Below, in pieces: positions 32,541 through 45,410 of a stretch of DNA of 64,000 bases (positions within the stretch are counted from its first letter, which is position 1; each line of letters starts with the position of its first letter). Source of the DNA: Bimastos eiseni (lineage: Eukaryota; Annelida; Clitellata; Crassiclitellata; Lumbricidae); NCBI GenBank assembly GCA_959347315.1, contig OY365811.1, forward strand, positions 29,199,229-29,263,228, read 5' to 3'. The translations under genes and the position numbers were made by a program. Under the pieces are notes generated by a model. It did no database searches. It saw only the letters and a list, made by a program, of their open reading frames with translations, and was not told the DNA's origin.

Positions 32541-35500
32541 GCGAATAACAATTAGAAAACGTATTACTTATTAGTCTTTGTATAGGTGCATTTGTTTTTA
32601 AATACAGCAGCATGCCATAGATCTGGGAAAAGTATGGAGAATTTATTCTGGTGTTTGTTTATTTTGCAAATTATTGTGCATCACTTTCTTCTGAAATACA
32701 ACCATTTCCTGAAGAGAGGTCATATTATAGGGAGAACCTCATTGTGCATGACTTGAAAGCCATTCCAATACATTGGGCTACATGTAACATTATGACCAGC
32801 ACTGCAGATATAATTAAATATGTATAATATATATATATATATAGATACATCATTATATTGAAATATAACCAAATCCTTGCATTAACTGAGTCTTCTTGAT
32901 GGGCCATAAATATATTTATATTACTTAATCATCCTAAGGCGATGCAACGGTCACGAATAGTAGCTGAAAAGTTGTAGTAGGGAATTTAAAAACCATGTCA
33001 TCCTAGTTTCTGCCTATTGTCCACCCACATGAATTTAGCCTTTGCCGAATTTAGACATGAGCTGTTGATGTTCCACTTAACTATTCAGAATCTCTTGAAG
33101 GACTTCCTTACCTTGTGCTTACTGCTCTGTTGTGTACAGATCTATAGTATTTGGACATCTAATTGGGGCGACTTAAGTGTTGGCTTTCTGTTTGGTGTTT
33201 AAGCTCTTTGCATGCCAGATATATTTAGCACCTGTTCTGGTCCTGGATAGATGTTTTTGGGTCCATACCACTTCTTAAGGATACAAAAGTTTTAGCTCAT
33301 CAACTACTGAAGATAAGTCAAATTGTCAATTGTTAAGAAATGAATTGAGCAAGCCTATGGGATTAGATTTTTTTATGTGCTTGCAGTTTTGCTACATATG
33401 ACAGGTGAAATGCAATGCTACATTACACGTGTGTCTCATCACATTTTTCCTTTTTCTCTTTGCACATTTGACAAATGTTGTAAGATATGTTACTGATAAA
33501 TATACAAATATGTATGTACTTATATAGTGTTTCTTAAGTTATCATTATGTCATAAGACTAGTCTGGTGATTCTCTTTATCATTGGTGGTGTGATATGTAA
33601 GCCGTCATTTAGAATGCAGTATTGCTGATTTCCAGACTCACTTCACATCTGGCAGGTATGCAGATCTCCAATGGTCATTGATTAGGTTAGAGCAATTGAA
33701 CTACACGTGTGATTATGCCTGGAATGGGTAGATCACTGAGGAATGGGTTTCTGCCATTTTGGTGAGTAGACTTCAAGTTATCTCTAACATTTTGTGTAAG
33801 ATGATTGATCTCAAGCCAGACATCTCCAAGTAAAGTTATGTTGTCCAGTGACTATTGAAGTGATGTTTTAAGAATTCTCTAGAGCAGGAGAAATCATAAA
33901 CGTGTGTGATACTGCATTCTTAACATCTGATCATTGATAACGTGGCACTTCAATTGCACGTTTTACTAGGGTGTGAAGATTAGGTTCGCTAACGATCTGA
34001 GGTGACTCAAAATTGTAGAACCACGAAAATATGTCAGACTTTGACTAATGTTCTGTATCTGCAAGCAGACCAACTCTTTTCATAAAGTGTGTTATTCAGT
34101 CTTTATGAGAGGTGGCAGAAACCCTACTATTGATGCAGTGTAACCCGACATTACAGCTAGTATCGCTTGCATTTTCACTTGTATAGTCTAAAATTGGTCG
34201 ATATGCGTGGTCATAAATGTGTGATCATGAAACAAAATATTGTCTACTTTCTGGTTATATTTCGGCAACTGTGCCATGTATGTGTTAATAACCGTTTAGA
34301 CAGTTTCAGCATATATATTGCTCTAATTAACTTTAGTTACTTGTATAAATGTTGGTTCTGTTGTTTGTAACATTTTATCAATATAGTTATGATGCCTGTA
34401 TTCTTGCGATTTTGTGCACGAAAAGATTTAGTAATTTTGCTCCTGTGGCATATGCTAAGGCTTGCCAGCCTAAGTTTCATGCAAATCTAAAGTTCATTAT
34501 GTCTGGGACTTTCCTATAGTGTTGCAAATTTTTTGGTCTTGAATTTGTTGTAATATATTTGTGTCATTTGTTTTTCAATCATGTAGTTTTCTTATAGTTA
34601 TTGTGTAGCAAACAATTTATTTTCTTCAGCTATATCTCTGCCTGCGTATTTGATGTTACTGCCATTCCTTTGAAATATTTTACTTGAAGCGTGCAGAGAT
34701 TTTTGTGGTCATAATCAACCATCAATTGTGTTTTGTCTTCTTGAGAATAATGTAGTGCCCTGCATTTATCTTGCTGCGACATAAATGATGTATTTGGGAA
34801 AGTTACATTTTATCATGTTACACACTACACAAATTTATATTGTGCTCGATCTTCTTCATATGTATACATGTATGTGTGTGTGTGCCAATTTGTGTATGTG
34901 AAGTATGCATTTATATGGCGCCTGTTTACAACAACTGGTCAACCTTGGAACATCAGGAATTGATCTCGCTTCAACTGCTCTTCACCCCCCTTGCCCATAT
35001 AGTGTACAGTGTTCACAAATAAAAGTTTAATGGTGTACAGATTTTAGGTCAATTGAAAGTTTGTTGACAAGATTGTTAAAGCTTTTTTTAATTTCAGTGC
35101 TCTATGGTCCAAGGGTTCATTGTCTCTTGATTTAAACAAGTTATCAGGTTCAATACTTTGAACATCGCCTAATAATGTCCCAAGCCCCTGAAGTGCCCTA
35201 TTTGATGCATGGGTTAAGCAGAAGTACACTAAATTCATGATGGTACTTGTCTGAACATTTGTATAAAGCTGCAGATTGCTTAAACATAGTTGCTTTGGAA
35301 GTCAGTGAAAGAAGACCGAAGACATGCAATAGTTGTTTTAACATTAGCTTTTCATAATTGTATCTGATATTTAATTACATAGGTTTTGTTTCTTCTTGTT
35401 GTTTTCATGTTGTAGTGCTTGGTACTATACTCTTTGCAGTTTATAGAGTGTCTGAATGGTTGTTCTATTTTAGCAGGTTTCAGGTTGTTTTATAGTTTCG

Positions 35501-37300
35501 TGATTTTTCTTGTGTTGAGGTCCTGGAGCAACAGGAAAGTCTACACTGGCAAGTTTTTTTTCTCAATTTTACAGCGGGTGATTGTGTTTATAGTTGTCAA
35601 TTACTTACTAAAAGCTTGTGAACTGTTGACTTTCAAATTTTGCTACTGTTGGGCAAACAGTGCTCCAGAGCACTGCACAAAGAGGGCTCTGTCTTGTGAT
35701 CTCCCTCCTACCTTCTAAACTTTGAAAGTGGCCAAATAGTGTAGTCATGATTTTAATCTTTATGTTTCACTGATGATGTATCTCTTGATTGTTTTGAGCA
35801 TATCAGATTTTGATTAGAATCTGGTAGCTACCAAATATCAAGGAGCTTTTGACCTAATGCATAATTTTACCATTCCTGCATCAAATGTGGGTTGGGTATG
35901 ACACATTTTGCTTTAAAGAAGTCTAGTGTACAACAGAACACCTTGCCATGTAGTAAAAAGTAGTCATTGTTTTATCATAGAACACACTATTTTTGAAACA
36001 CTGGGTGGAAAAGAGCTGTGGCAGAGTGACTGTGAATGTGCAAGTGGAGAAAGTGTTCCCCTCTGACCTTCCATAGCCAGTGGTTACTTGTTTAGCACTT
36101 TTAATGACAAGGCTGTACTTAAAGCTAACTGGAAAATCAGCACAGCTTGTTTGAGTTTTAACCCCATATGTCTGGGCTTTTTTCAGCTATATTTGTTACA
36201 TGATGGTATTATAATAGAACATGTACAGTCGTACTCTATGAATATTGAAACAATGAGTGGAAAAGAGTGCGATATGTGTTTCAGATAAGTGTTAAGTATC
36301 TAGTAAGAAAAGACACTGACCAGGCTTTACAAGTCACTAATGAAACTGTATGTAATCGACAGTTGCCAAATGGTTGTACTAGGTCACTGTAGCATTTTTT
36401 TTTTCGGCGTGTTAGTTGCAGATGGTACACGTTAGTGTGGTAAAGACGATCAGTATCTATCTATATTGAGTAGGATATTACATGCGTGCCTGCATGATCG
36501 ATTATGTCAATAGTTAATGTGTGCTTGAGTACACTATTCGTGTTTATAAATGTGAACAGCTTGTTGGAAAATAAACTGCTGTCGTTGTGGCACTTGACAA
36601 AAGAAGTTCAGTGACCTGAGCAATGTTTATCAGCTATGTAGCAAATGTCTGCAGCAATTTGCATTCAAGTGCTGATTGATTATGCATGCACAACTATTCC
36701 AATCGAATGTCTTTATTTATGGCCGTAATACTAGTTTAAAAAAATTGTTTTTAGAGTAATGAATTCAGCTTTAAAATGTGTATTTTGTTCTTTTTCTGAC
36801 TTTGAACTGATCTTTTAAAGTATTGATCAGGTTGTATGTTGCTGTTTGTATTCGTATGACTTGCACATAAGATATTCTTTGAAAGCTGCAATGAATTAAT
36901 ACTTAATACATATAGCACACCATTCATTCAATCAACTAAACTGTTTGGAAATAAGTGACAGAAGTAGCCTTCCATGAAACGAGTCATTCTGTCAGTTGCA
37001 GATACGATGTATTGATCTAAGAACCTGTTTGAGTCCAGAGTCTTCGGGTCGATACGGAGAGTTTAGGCTGTCTATCTATCACAGCCCTGAAGCAGCTCTT
37101 GTAGGCATGGTCCCAGCATTGTTTACTTTTGTATGGCTCTATTAATGCTCTAGTAAATAGCCTACTATAAATGATTTTCTGTATTCCGTTTCATAGGCCA
37201 TAAACGCTTCATTTGCTTATTGTGCAATTTAATATTTATTTTCTTGGCTAATACTCAATTTGTTTAACGATCATAAATAATAATTGGTGAAACATGCGCC
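32541..37300 (+). other. T-rich, nearly repeat-free region downstream of SLC35B2
   Basis: No coding family seen. The part nearest the stop is probably 3' UTR. Plus-strand AATAAA signals followed by GT-rich sequence occur at 35018 and near 36568. No recognisable mobile element in 4.7 kb, unlike the flanks. Confidence 0.4.
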
Positions 37301-37499
37301 CTTCTCGTCACTTTGATCCCTCGAAAGGGCCTCAAACACGCCGGTTGCAAGCGAGCCCCTACCAAGTCATTTTTTTCTGTGGCTCACGATTAAGGTCCTC
37401 CGAGGTTCTCCAATGCTTTCCAATGAGTTGGATTAAAAGGTGCGGCCCATCTGCTAGCGTTTAACTACGTCAATTGAGTCCTATACAGCGTAATCTGTT

Positions 37500-38110
37500 G
37501 CATGAAGCTGTCAACATTTCGGTCTCTGCATTCCTCATGACGCGTCTTGATTACTGCAACTCGGTACTGGTAGACCTTCCACGTTTTCGTCAGCTTCAGT
37601 CCGTCTTTAGGCCTAGGCTACTTGCGCTGCCCTTACCGTGGCCAACATAACGTAGCTGTCGCAGCATAACAACTGATCAATGGTTTTCAGTGGTTCAGAA
37701 GATTGTTAGAACCGCAATATTGTCTGGCTTTTGGCAAATATCGCGTTCATGCATTTGGCTCCCCGTTGAGGCGTACCTTTTAGCGTTTGTAATGGCGTCC
37801 CCCACAGGGTCACAAGCCAGCCTTCGATTGCTGGCCTTCACGTAACCTGTAGCTACTGCATCAAGGAGCTCTACGTCTCTGTTGCAGTAGCTCGCCAGGC
37901 TTAATTGCTGTGGTCAGTCTGTGGTCCATCCCGGCCGTGCCTTCGCACGTCGACGCAAGCTGGAAACACGCCGTTTTATCTCTAGAAAACAACTTCAACT
38001 TAAACGTATGATCACTGGCATCTTTAATAGTTCAGGAAACGTTGGTTGTTCGATGATTCCTAGCTAACTCTGGAGCGCCCGTTCTAGTAAGGCCTTTGAC
38101 GATTGGCGAA
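37500..38110 (+). mobile_element. L2/CR1-like LINE fragment (RT C-terminal half)
   Basis: Translations include F-L-M-T-R-L-D-Y-C-N-S-V-L-V-D-L-P (family motif SRLDYCNSLL.GLP), then W-L-P-V-E-A-Y. Stops present. Confidence 0.75.
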
Positions 38111-38609
38111 ATCACCAGTAGGCCCTGCACTATTGCATGATCTGGCGACGACAAAGTTTACTGAAAAACTCTGGTTTCGCAGTTGAGCGGCTAGAGAGAT
38201 CTGAATGCATGGTCAGTGCAGGAATCATTGCGGTAAGTCTCCTCGTAACACCTCTTATTCTCTCAACATTGCAGTGATGCAGATCTATACTATCTATACT
38301 GTGCACCCACCGCACTATCCCCGCACATACAGATGCAGAGCCTATAGCTATAGCCTACATTGGTATACGAGCATAGGCTGAGTCTTATCACACGCCTGTG
38401 TGAGAGAAAACTTGCGTATCGCTTTTAAATGCTGGATTATTTCAGCGATTTTAATTTAGGCCTAACGCTAAAACGTTACGGTCCTTGTATGGGCACCCTA
38501 AATGGCGAATACGTGGCGTCCACACGAACTGGCAATTGCTGTACGTGGTGATCAGGACCTCGGCATCCGTGCACATGGAGCTTCTGCGGCCGAGAGTTAG
38601 GCATAAAAA

Positions 38610-38840
38610 CGCAACAAAAGTTCTTCGTAGGCCTATAATGCAGAATCGGGCTTTCTCGGTCGTGGACTCGTGGGACCTACCATCTAGAATGGACTTCCCA
38701 TAGAGCTCCGTCTCCTACCTAAGAACTCCTCATCTTCATGTTAAAACTGTCCTTTTCAGCCGAGGGTTAGGCCGGTAGCGCCTCTGAGTAGATATCTTGA
38801 AGGGGCGCTATATCAAGTATTTTAGATTGATTGATTGATA
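38610..38840 (+). mobile_element. L2/CR1-like LINE 3' end
   Basis: N-R-A-F-S-V-V-D-S-W-D-L-P-S followed by an L-R-T-P-H-L-H-V-K-T-V-L-F tail, then GAAGGGGCGCTATATCAA and an (ATTG)n tail: a complete LINE 3' terminus. Confidence 0.7.
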
Positions 38841-39684
38841 ATTATGTCTAAAGCGACACTTATAGTCTAGCCCTGACCCTATACGAGCCTCAATTAAGAC
38901 ACGCTAAATTTTGTGAGGGTTCGGTTGTAGAAGTAAAATATTCGTTTATTTTTGGGCCGAACGTTCGGCCGCAGAAGATTTATCCATCTGAATCTCATCC
39001 GATCAGACTCATTGCAGAATTGCATTATGCTGTCGAGGCCATTTTACGGCCGCTAAAGATTAGCTCGGAGTCTCGAACATTTAAAATTGCATGCTTTCTA
39101 TTTTGAAGTGAGCACTATGCAGTTCAACGAATTCCCGTATCTGAGAATTTATAGGTCTAAAGCGCTTCTTACAGTATACCCTATTGCTTTTTAGAGGCGC
39201 TCGACGATATATTAAAGTCACATGAGTCAAGATCAACAGAATTTACTAAAAAATGTAGCAAACATGCAATGTACACCTGCCATCGTTTGCTTAGTTCTTA
39301 GATTCATGCAGCGCAAATTTTTGTGGTCAAGTTTCCATAAAAACGCGAAAATATGATATTATGGCTTGGCTCTAATATTGCGCTAGAACAACGCCTGCAC
39401 AAAGCTATAAATAAAACTATGAATTATTTTGTGCGATGCTACATGACGTCATCAGTAAGCGTGTTGCTGTACTACGCTGACGGTGGAAGGGACGAACGCA
39501 CCATAGTCCAGTACGCTGCAGATTTGGCGCATAAAGAAGTTGTACGGTTGTGCTTTCTGTTCAGTTCTGCTGTGTTTTAACTTGTAAAACCCTTTGTATC
39601 ATTATACAGCTTGAAAGTTCAAAATACATTGTGAAACTCTTAATGCAGGATAATACTTTGAAGTTGGACCTCGATACCATGCCA

Positions 39685-39765
39685 TCTAGATCTAGTCTCA
39701 AGACTGAGGCCGACATTGGTCTCAAGACCGAGACTTTAGGCATCAAAACCAAGACCTGAACTTTG
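39685..39765 (-). repeat. GGTCTTGGTCTC-type repeat, copy 4 (inverted)
   Basis: Plus strand reads CTCAAGAC(C/T)GAG and AAAACCAAGACC, i.e. the reverse complement of the motif. Short and diverged. Confidence 0.5.
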
Positions 39766-39939
39766 AAACAAGCCACACAGGCTTCTAAAGCTAGTCAAGT
39801 CGGTCAACACGCTATTTTAACGAAAGTTTGATAATTTTATTCTAGTGAAATGATTCTAAATGCAGACTGCAACGTATTTTGAATTCGTGCTTTCAAAAGT
39901 CCTACATGCGAAATGCTAGTCCCAATGTCTATTGCATTT

Positions 39940-40500
39940 GATAAAACCCAATTTGTTCAGAAGTTCCTGACCAGGACGTGTCTGGGCCTCCTGCGTCAAC
40001 GCCACAGCCCCTAGAATCAATCCTACACTCTGCTGCCCGCCTAATAAAAGTTCTTCGGTCTTGCGACCACATCACACCATTCCTACTGGCTCCCCATCCA
40101 TACCCGTATTGCATTCAAAATTTTCCTTCTCGTGTACCACATTCATAACGGAACCTCCACCTCGTACACGACGTCCACGGTCACGTCATGCTCTTCCTCT
40201 ACTTCAAGAGTTCGTCTACACGGTGGGACTTTATCATAGGCCTATACCTCACACCATCAAACAGTTTGGAAACCGTGCATTATCAGTCATAGGGCCCTCA
40301 GAATGCATGGAATAGTCTCCCAACTACAGTTCGTCAAGCTACATCCGTTGCACTATTTAAAACAAAACTGAAGACGTAGGCTGTACCCATATTCTCCATG
40401 AACTGTGACTAGGCCTATATATAGGAATGCAACACATGCAGCGCGCTTTTGTGCAAGACTTGTCAAAGCGCGTTATAAATGCCTAATTGTATTGTACTGT
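39940..40500 (+). mobile_element. L2/CR1-like LINE 3' fragment
   Basis: Contains L-H-S-A-A-R-L-I-K-V-L-R-S-C-D-H-I-T-P, then F-G-N-R-A-L-S-V-I-G-P-S-E and A-L-F-K-T-K-L-K-T, followed by a 3' end with GCGCGTTATAAATGC and TTGTATTGTA repeats. Confidence 0.75.
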
Positions 40501-41374
40501 ACTGCAGGGCCTCAAAATTCAACCATGCACGTGAACAACAGAATTTTAGGTTATATAATCTATAGCTGAATTCGATGGCACACTGCAGCCGCTTTAAAAG
40601 CCCTGAATGTAAATGTGTAAGTAGTAGTTAAGTTGTTTTGAAAATCCTCCGTCAGCAGCAGAACTTCTAATGAAAAGGAAGCCACAAAAGAATTAAATAA
40701 CATTTAACCTATAGGAAAAAGATAATAGCAGGCGATGACTGCCCGCGTAGGCCTGCAGTGAGCAATCATCATCACGAAACATTAAATCACTTGCCCCAAA
40801 AACTAATCTACATTTGCTTCCTGAATGGTGGTCATCTTCACTGTATAGGCCTACAGTAAAAATTTGCGCAAATCAGTTCAGCAACGATCCTGACGAAGAC
40901 CGTAATTACCGCTGTGTCGTAGCGCTTTGCAATACTATATACCGCCTATAGTATACACGCCGATCTATTGAAAGGTACGGTGTTCGTTGCGTCGAGGGCA
41001 CTCTTCCTCGCAGGCAGAAATCCATGCTAATCAAAACAACGATGACTAGCGGCACAACGAAGCATTCGCAATACCGAAAAACAGGCGACTTCCTATAGGC
41101 CATATGTAATATTACTGAGTATATTGTTCAAATAACCCAAATACCAGCCAACGAGTAATATGCATAAATTATATCTTAACAATCAACTATAAGTTGTATC
41201 TTTGACCCTACTTTATTTCGGTTCTATAAGTTATAATCCCTATGGAATTCCACCAACTTCTATAATTAGGCCAAAGACCAATTTAGACCTAGTCTTATAC
41301 GCTCACAGTATCAATTTATGAATAGACCAGCCAGTGGGTCCAAAAGCTTGTATTTATTCATCGAACGACATATA

Positions 41375-42105
41375 GGGGAGGACCACCTAAGATGGGACAC
41401 TTAACATTGTCTCCATAATTTTGTAAAAATTAAAAGCAACTTGTTAAGCTAAACCACACTGATAACGTGCACATACGTAGCTTTCAATTAGTGGTTGCTA
41501 AATTTTAACACTTACCCAAGAATGCACTGTTTTTGTCATATAAATTGGCATTATGTCCCATTTTGAGTAGGTGTACCCATAAGACGATACAATTATTTCC
41601 ATCATTTCATGTTGTGAAATACTATTATACAGTCATTTAAGAACACAAAATTGCTCATAAGTGGGACTATTATTGATCCAAGAATGCACTTTTCTTGTCT
41701 CTGTTTTCTGTTTTCTTGTCATATAAATTGGCATTATGTCCCATTTTGAGTAGGTGTACCCATAAGACGATACAATTATTTCCATCATTTCATGTTGTGA
41801 AATACTATTATACAGTCATTTAAGAACACAAAATTGCTCATAAGTGGGACTATTATTGATCCAAGAATGCACTTTTCTTGTCTCGAATGTGAATTGCTAA
41901 TATATGTCCCATCTTAAGCAACTGCATGTCCCATACAATGGAACAAATATTTCCATCATTCCATTCCAAACAGTGGTGTCCTCTGCCGAATAACAACAAT
42001 AATAGGTTATTATTACTATTATTATTAAACGGACGATTTCTAAAGCGCCGTAACGCAGCCATGCCGTTCATCTTACGAACCGTCCCATCTTAGGTGCCTC
42101 TCCCC
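41375..42105. mobile_element. TA-bounded inverted-repeat element, TIR GGGGAG-x-ACCACCTAAGATGGGAC
   Basis: Left end TA|GGGGAGGACCACCTAAGAT, right end inverse TCTTAGGTGCCTCTCCCC|TA. TA flanks suggest a Tc1/mariner-type target duplication. No transposase. Contains a 184-bp internal tandem duplication (41535-41700 and 41719-41883). Confidence 0.8.
41535..41883. repeat. Internal tandem duplication, period 184 bp
   Basis: Two copies starting GTCATATAAATTGGCATTAT and ending GAATGCACTTTTCTTGTCT, identical over about 165 bp as far as I can compare, so the duplication is recent. Confidence 0.85.
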
Positions 42106-42559
42106 TACGTTGCCTATGTCCAATATCAATTATTTTACACGTAAGCTTCGTGAATAGGCCTATACTTACTTAAAGTATCATTATGTATCAAATGGTTTCT
42201 CCAGAGCAGGACTTCCGTCCCTTAGGGGTTGTCGCTTACTTTCTTTCCCTATTGTTAGCTGTTAATCCTCATATAATTTATAACTTAACTCATAATTTCT
42301 GCTATTCTGTTTGAATGTCAGTTACCCAAAAATTATGGTCGATCATGGCTAAAGAGTTCTGAGCTCCCTGCAGCAGGCTTGACTGCTTGACACCGGAAAA
42401 TGAGCGAGTAGCCAAAAATATCTTTGCATACATGTCACATAGGCAATTAATTATTTCATTGACTATATATATCGTGTGTTTTGGCGCAAGCCTAGCATGC
42501 ATTTAAAATTGGTGGATTTGACGTAAATGGAAGTCTAATTGTAGCTTAAATGGAGGCGG

Positions 42560-42905
42560 GATCGTCGATGAAAATAAGACGGAAAATAAGCAAGTAGAAA
42601 CTGGATTGATGAAAAGTTTATGCTTAAATGGGAGCTGGATCTGTGAAAAGAATCATACTTAAGTAGAGGTTGGATGGATGAAAAGATTAAGTAGAAGCTG
42701 GACGTGATGAAAAGAGTTATGTTTGAATGTGAGCTGGATTGATGAATAGAATCATGTTTAAGTAGAAGCTGGACTGACGAAAAGGATTGTGCTTAAGTGG
42801 AAGGTGAATTGACGAACAGTATTATGCTTAAGTGATAAGTGGAAGCATGGATCGTCAAAAACAATCATGCTTAAAATAGAAGCTGGGTTAATGACAAGGA
42901 TCATG
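42560..42905. repeat. Tandem array, 28-36-bp unit, about 9 copies
   Basis: Units of the form GAAGCTGGATTGATGAAAAG followed by an ATCATGCTTAAGT-like part, with periods of 34, 35, 28, 36 and 35 where measured. Reverse complement of the array at 277-475. Confidence 0.75.
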
Positions 42906-42929
42906 CGTAGCCTCAGTAGCCATTGTTGT

Positions 42930-43045
42930 ATGCAAGACTTGAAGCTTCAAGACCAAGACAGTGAGGTGTCGAGACCGAGACCAAGACAGTGAGGTACCAA
43001 GACTGAGACCGATACACTAGGTTCAAGACAGTACGAGACTGCCTC
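42930..43045 (-). repeat. GGTCTTGGTCTC-type repeat, copy 5 (inverted)
   Basis: GACCGAGACCAAGACAGTGAGG units directly after the 35-bp array and before a minus-strand LINE fragment. Confidence 0.6.
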
Positions 43046-43200
43046 TGGTAGGGTGTTCCATTCGCCTGGCCCAGCTATTTCGAACATTCTGTTGCCAAAC
43101 TGCAGGTTCGATCTTTTAATAACAAAGTCCCCTTTTGAAGCAGAACCCACGACTCTTCTTGGTCCAATGGTAGCACACGGTGTGACCAGGGCAGACAGGC
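43020..43200 (-). mobile_element. CR1-like LINE C-terminal fragment
   Basis: Minus-strand translation K-R-S-N-L-Q-F-G-N-R-M-F-E-I-A-G-P-G-E-W-N-T-L-P, the classic (R)xFxxAGPxxWNxLP terminus of CR1/L2 RT. Confidence 0.75.
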
Positions 43201-45079
43201 AAGGTGGGTCCAAACCGGGTCTTTTGTGTCCAGTGTGCGACTGTGTACGAGTAGGCCTACGTCAAAAATCTGGAACCCTAAAAAGGTAAAAACTTTCCTG
43301 AAAAACCTTGGCTTTGTCTGCTGTGTCTGTGTCCAGCCCGGTTAATGCCCACAAACAGATTAATACAATTAGTACCGTTATGTCGAAACTTACTGGGCCT
43401 AATGCGATGAAGTTGACCCGTGCGGCTGTGCGCGGTGGGACTGAGCGTGATTGTAGTGTTTAGTATTCTACGTGTGCGTGTGTGTGTCTGCGACTAAGTT
43501 ACGAGGAGGAGGAGGTTTATTTTATTCTGCAGTTATGAGGTGGGTGTACGGTTAAATGCTTGACATATTTCAATTCAGTTGATCCATCCTGTCTAGTTTT
43601 TCGACGGTCGTCGTTTTTTCACATTTCTCTGGCCTTGTCGCGGCGATTGTAAACAAGTCGAAGCAGGCTGGACGGGTGACCCGAAGATGTACAATTATGT
43701 ACGTATACTGTCCAGATCCTAGTTAGAAATTAGAATCGGTTTCACGATTCGGCTGTTTCATTCATGTTCGTTTTCTAACTGCATGTGTTGTTTTGTCTAT
43801 TTCGCTGATGATATCAGATTGTAAGCATTTAGACGAGATAGTGCCGATTTTATCTGGAGAAATCGAACGCTTTTATGGAATAATAAATATGGGTGGGATG
43901 AATCCTTATTAGGCGACCTTTTCAATTGAACTCACATTATTATTCGTTATTCCTTACCATGACCTAGATTTGTAGCAAGTGTGCATGTTATGGCTGATAA
44001 TGGCTGCCACAGTGCAACGAAACTTGAATACACAAGGCCCACATGTTAATGCTTATCGTCTGCATATTCACACAGCTTCAAAGCTGTTTGTTTACGTGTT
44101 GTGATATATCTGTTACGTTACGTAAAAGTTACGTTTTTGAGTATTTTTGCATTGTATGAGCAACGCACAGATGCAGAAACATGCCATGTTCTCTGCTCTG
44201 GACTTCTAATTGAAGTTACTGATCTTGTGCCCTCTATTGGTGTATTTTAAATGTTCATTTGTATATTTCTTTATTTGGTGTTAGAATTTGGTTGTGTGCG
44301 GGACAGTGTGCGTCTGAACACTAATTCTATTTATTAGCAACAACTGAATTCAGATGAAAATCTGTACAAATTTTTTAACAGACCTGTGCAAGGTGACAGT
44401 TCTTAATTGTTTTGCATTGAATAGTACATATTTCTGTTGGAAATCTGTTTGACTTTGTACATCTTATAACACACCTCTGTATTCCCTACCTTCAGTCAAT
44501 ACCAATTCTTTTCATGCCTCCTTGTTGCCTGCAATTATCAAGTACGAGTCTTTTAGCTGAGCCAAGATAAGTTTTGGGGTTGTGTACATCCATACCTATG
44601 CTCCTAAGGCACCGAATCGACTTCCACTTCTGCTTCCTAGCTCAGATTCTTTTTCTGGTGATGCAAATGATGGTTGTTATATATACTGAATGTCGTGATG
44701 AGTACTATTCTAAAATAGGAATGTCCAAATTTTGGAATTTAAAGTAAATTATGTGCTTGAAATAATCGTGTTGACTTAGAGATGATGTAAGAATGTTTTG
44801 TGAAAATTTTCATGTTGCTAGAGCATTCCATTGGCGAGCCTGTGTTGGGATGAATAAATAAGTTTTATGTATTATAGTGCAGATGTACAGGCACCTGTAT
44901 TACAGACCCATTTCCATGCTGTGGTTTAGGGGAAAAGCCAATGGACATGGTGTGCTAACTGGATTATAAGCCAAAGTAAAACAGAAATAACGTATTGCTT
45001 CTATTTCGCTGATCATCCATTCTACTGCCAATCTGTCCATGCCGACTGTCTCAGTCTATCCGCTCATCCTACTATCTGC

Positions 45080-45410
45080 CTGTCTATCCAATCGAGTGTC
45101 AGTCTGTCTATCTGACTGTCAGTCCATCCAATCGAGTGTCAGTCTGTCTATCTGACTGTCAGTCCATCCAATCGAGTGTCAGTCTGTCTATCTGACTGTC
45201 AGTCCATCCAATCGAGTGTCAGTCTGTCTATCTGACTGTCAGTCCATCCAATCGAGTGTCAGTCTGTCTATCTGACTGTCAGTCCATCCAATCGAGTGTC
45301 AGTCTGTTGTCTATCTGACTGTCAGTCCATCCAATCGAGTGTCAGTCTGTCTATCCAACTGGCAGTCCATCCAATCGAGTGTCAGTCTGTCTATCTGACT
45401 GTCAGTTCAT
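45080..45410. repeat. Tandem satellite, 40-bp unit, 8 copies
   Basis: ATCGAGTGTC starts at 45091, 45131, 45171, 45211, 45251 and 45291 and then at about 45334 and 45374: exact 40-bp period for six units, then a 3-base insertion. Unit is TCCATCCAATCGAGTGTCAG plus TCTGTCTATCTGACTGTCAG. Confidence 0.92.

Noticed and set aside
45080..45410. CRISPR-like array
   Set aside because: The units are head-to-tail with no unique spacers and the setting is a eukaryotic genome.
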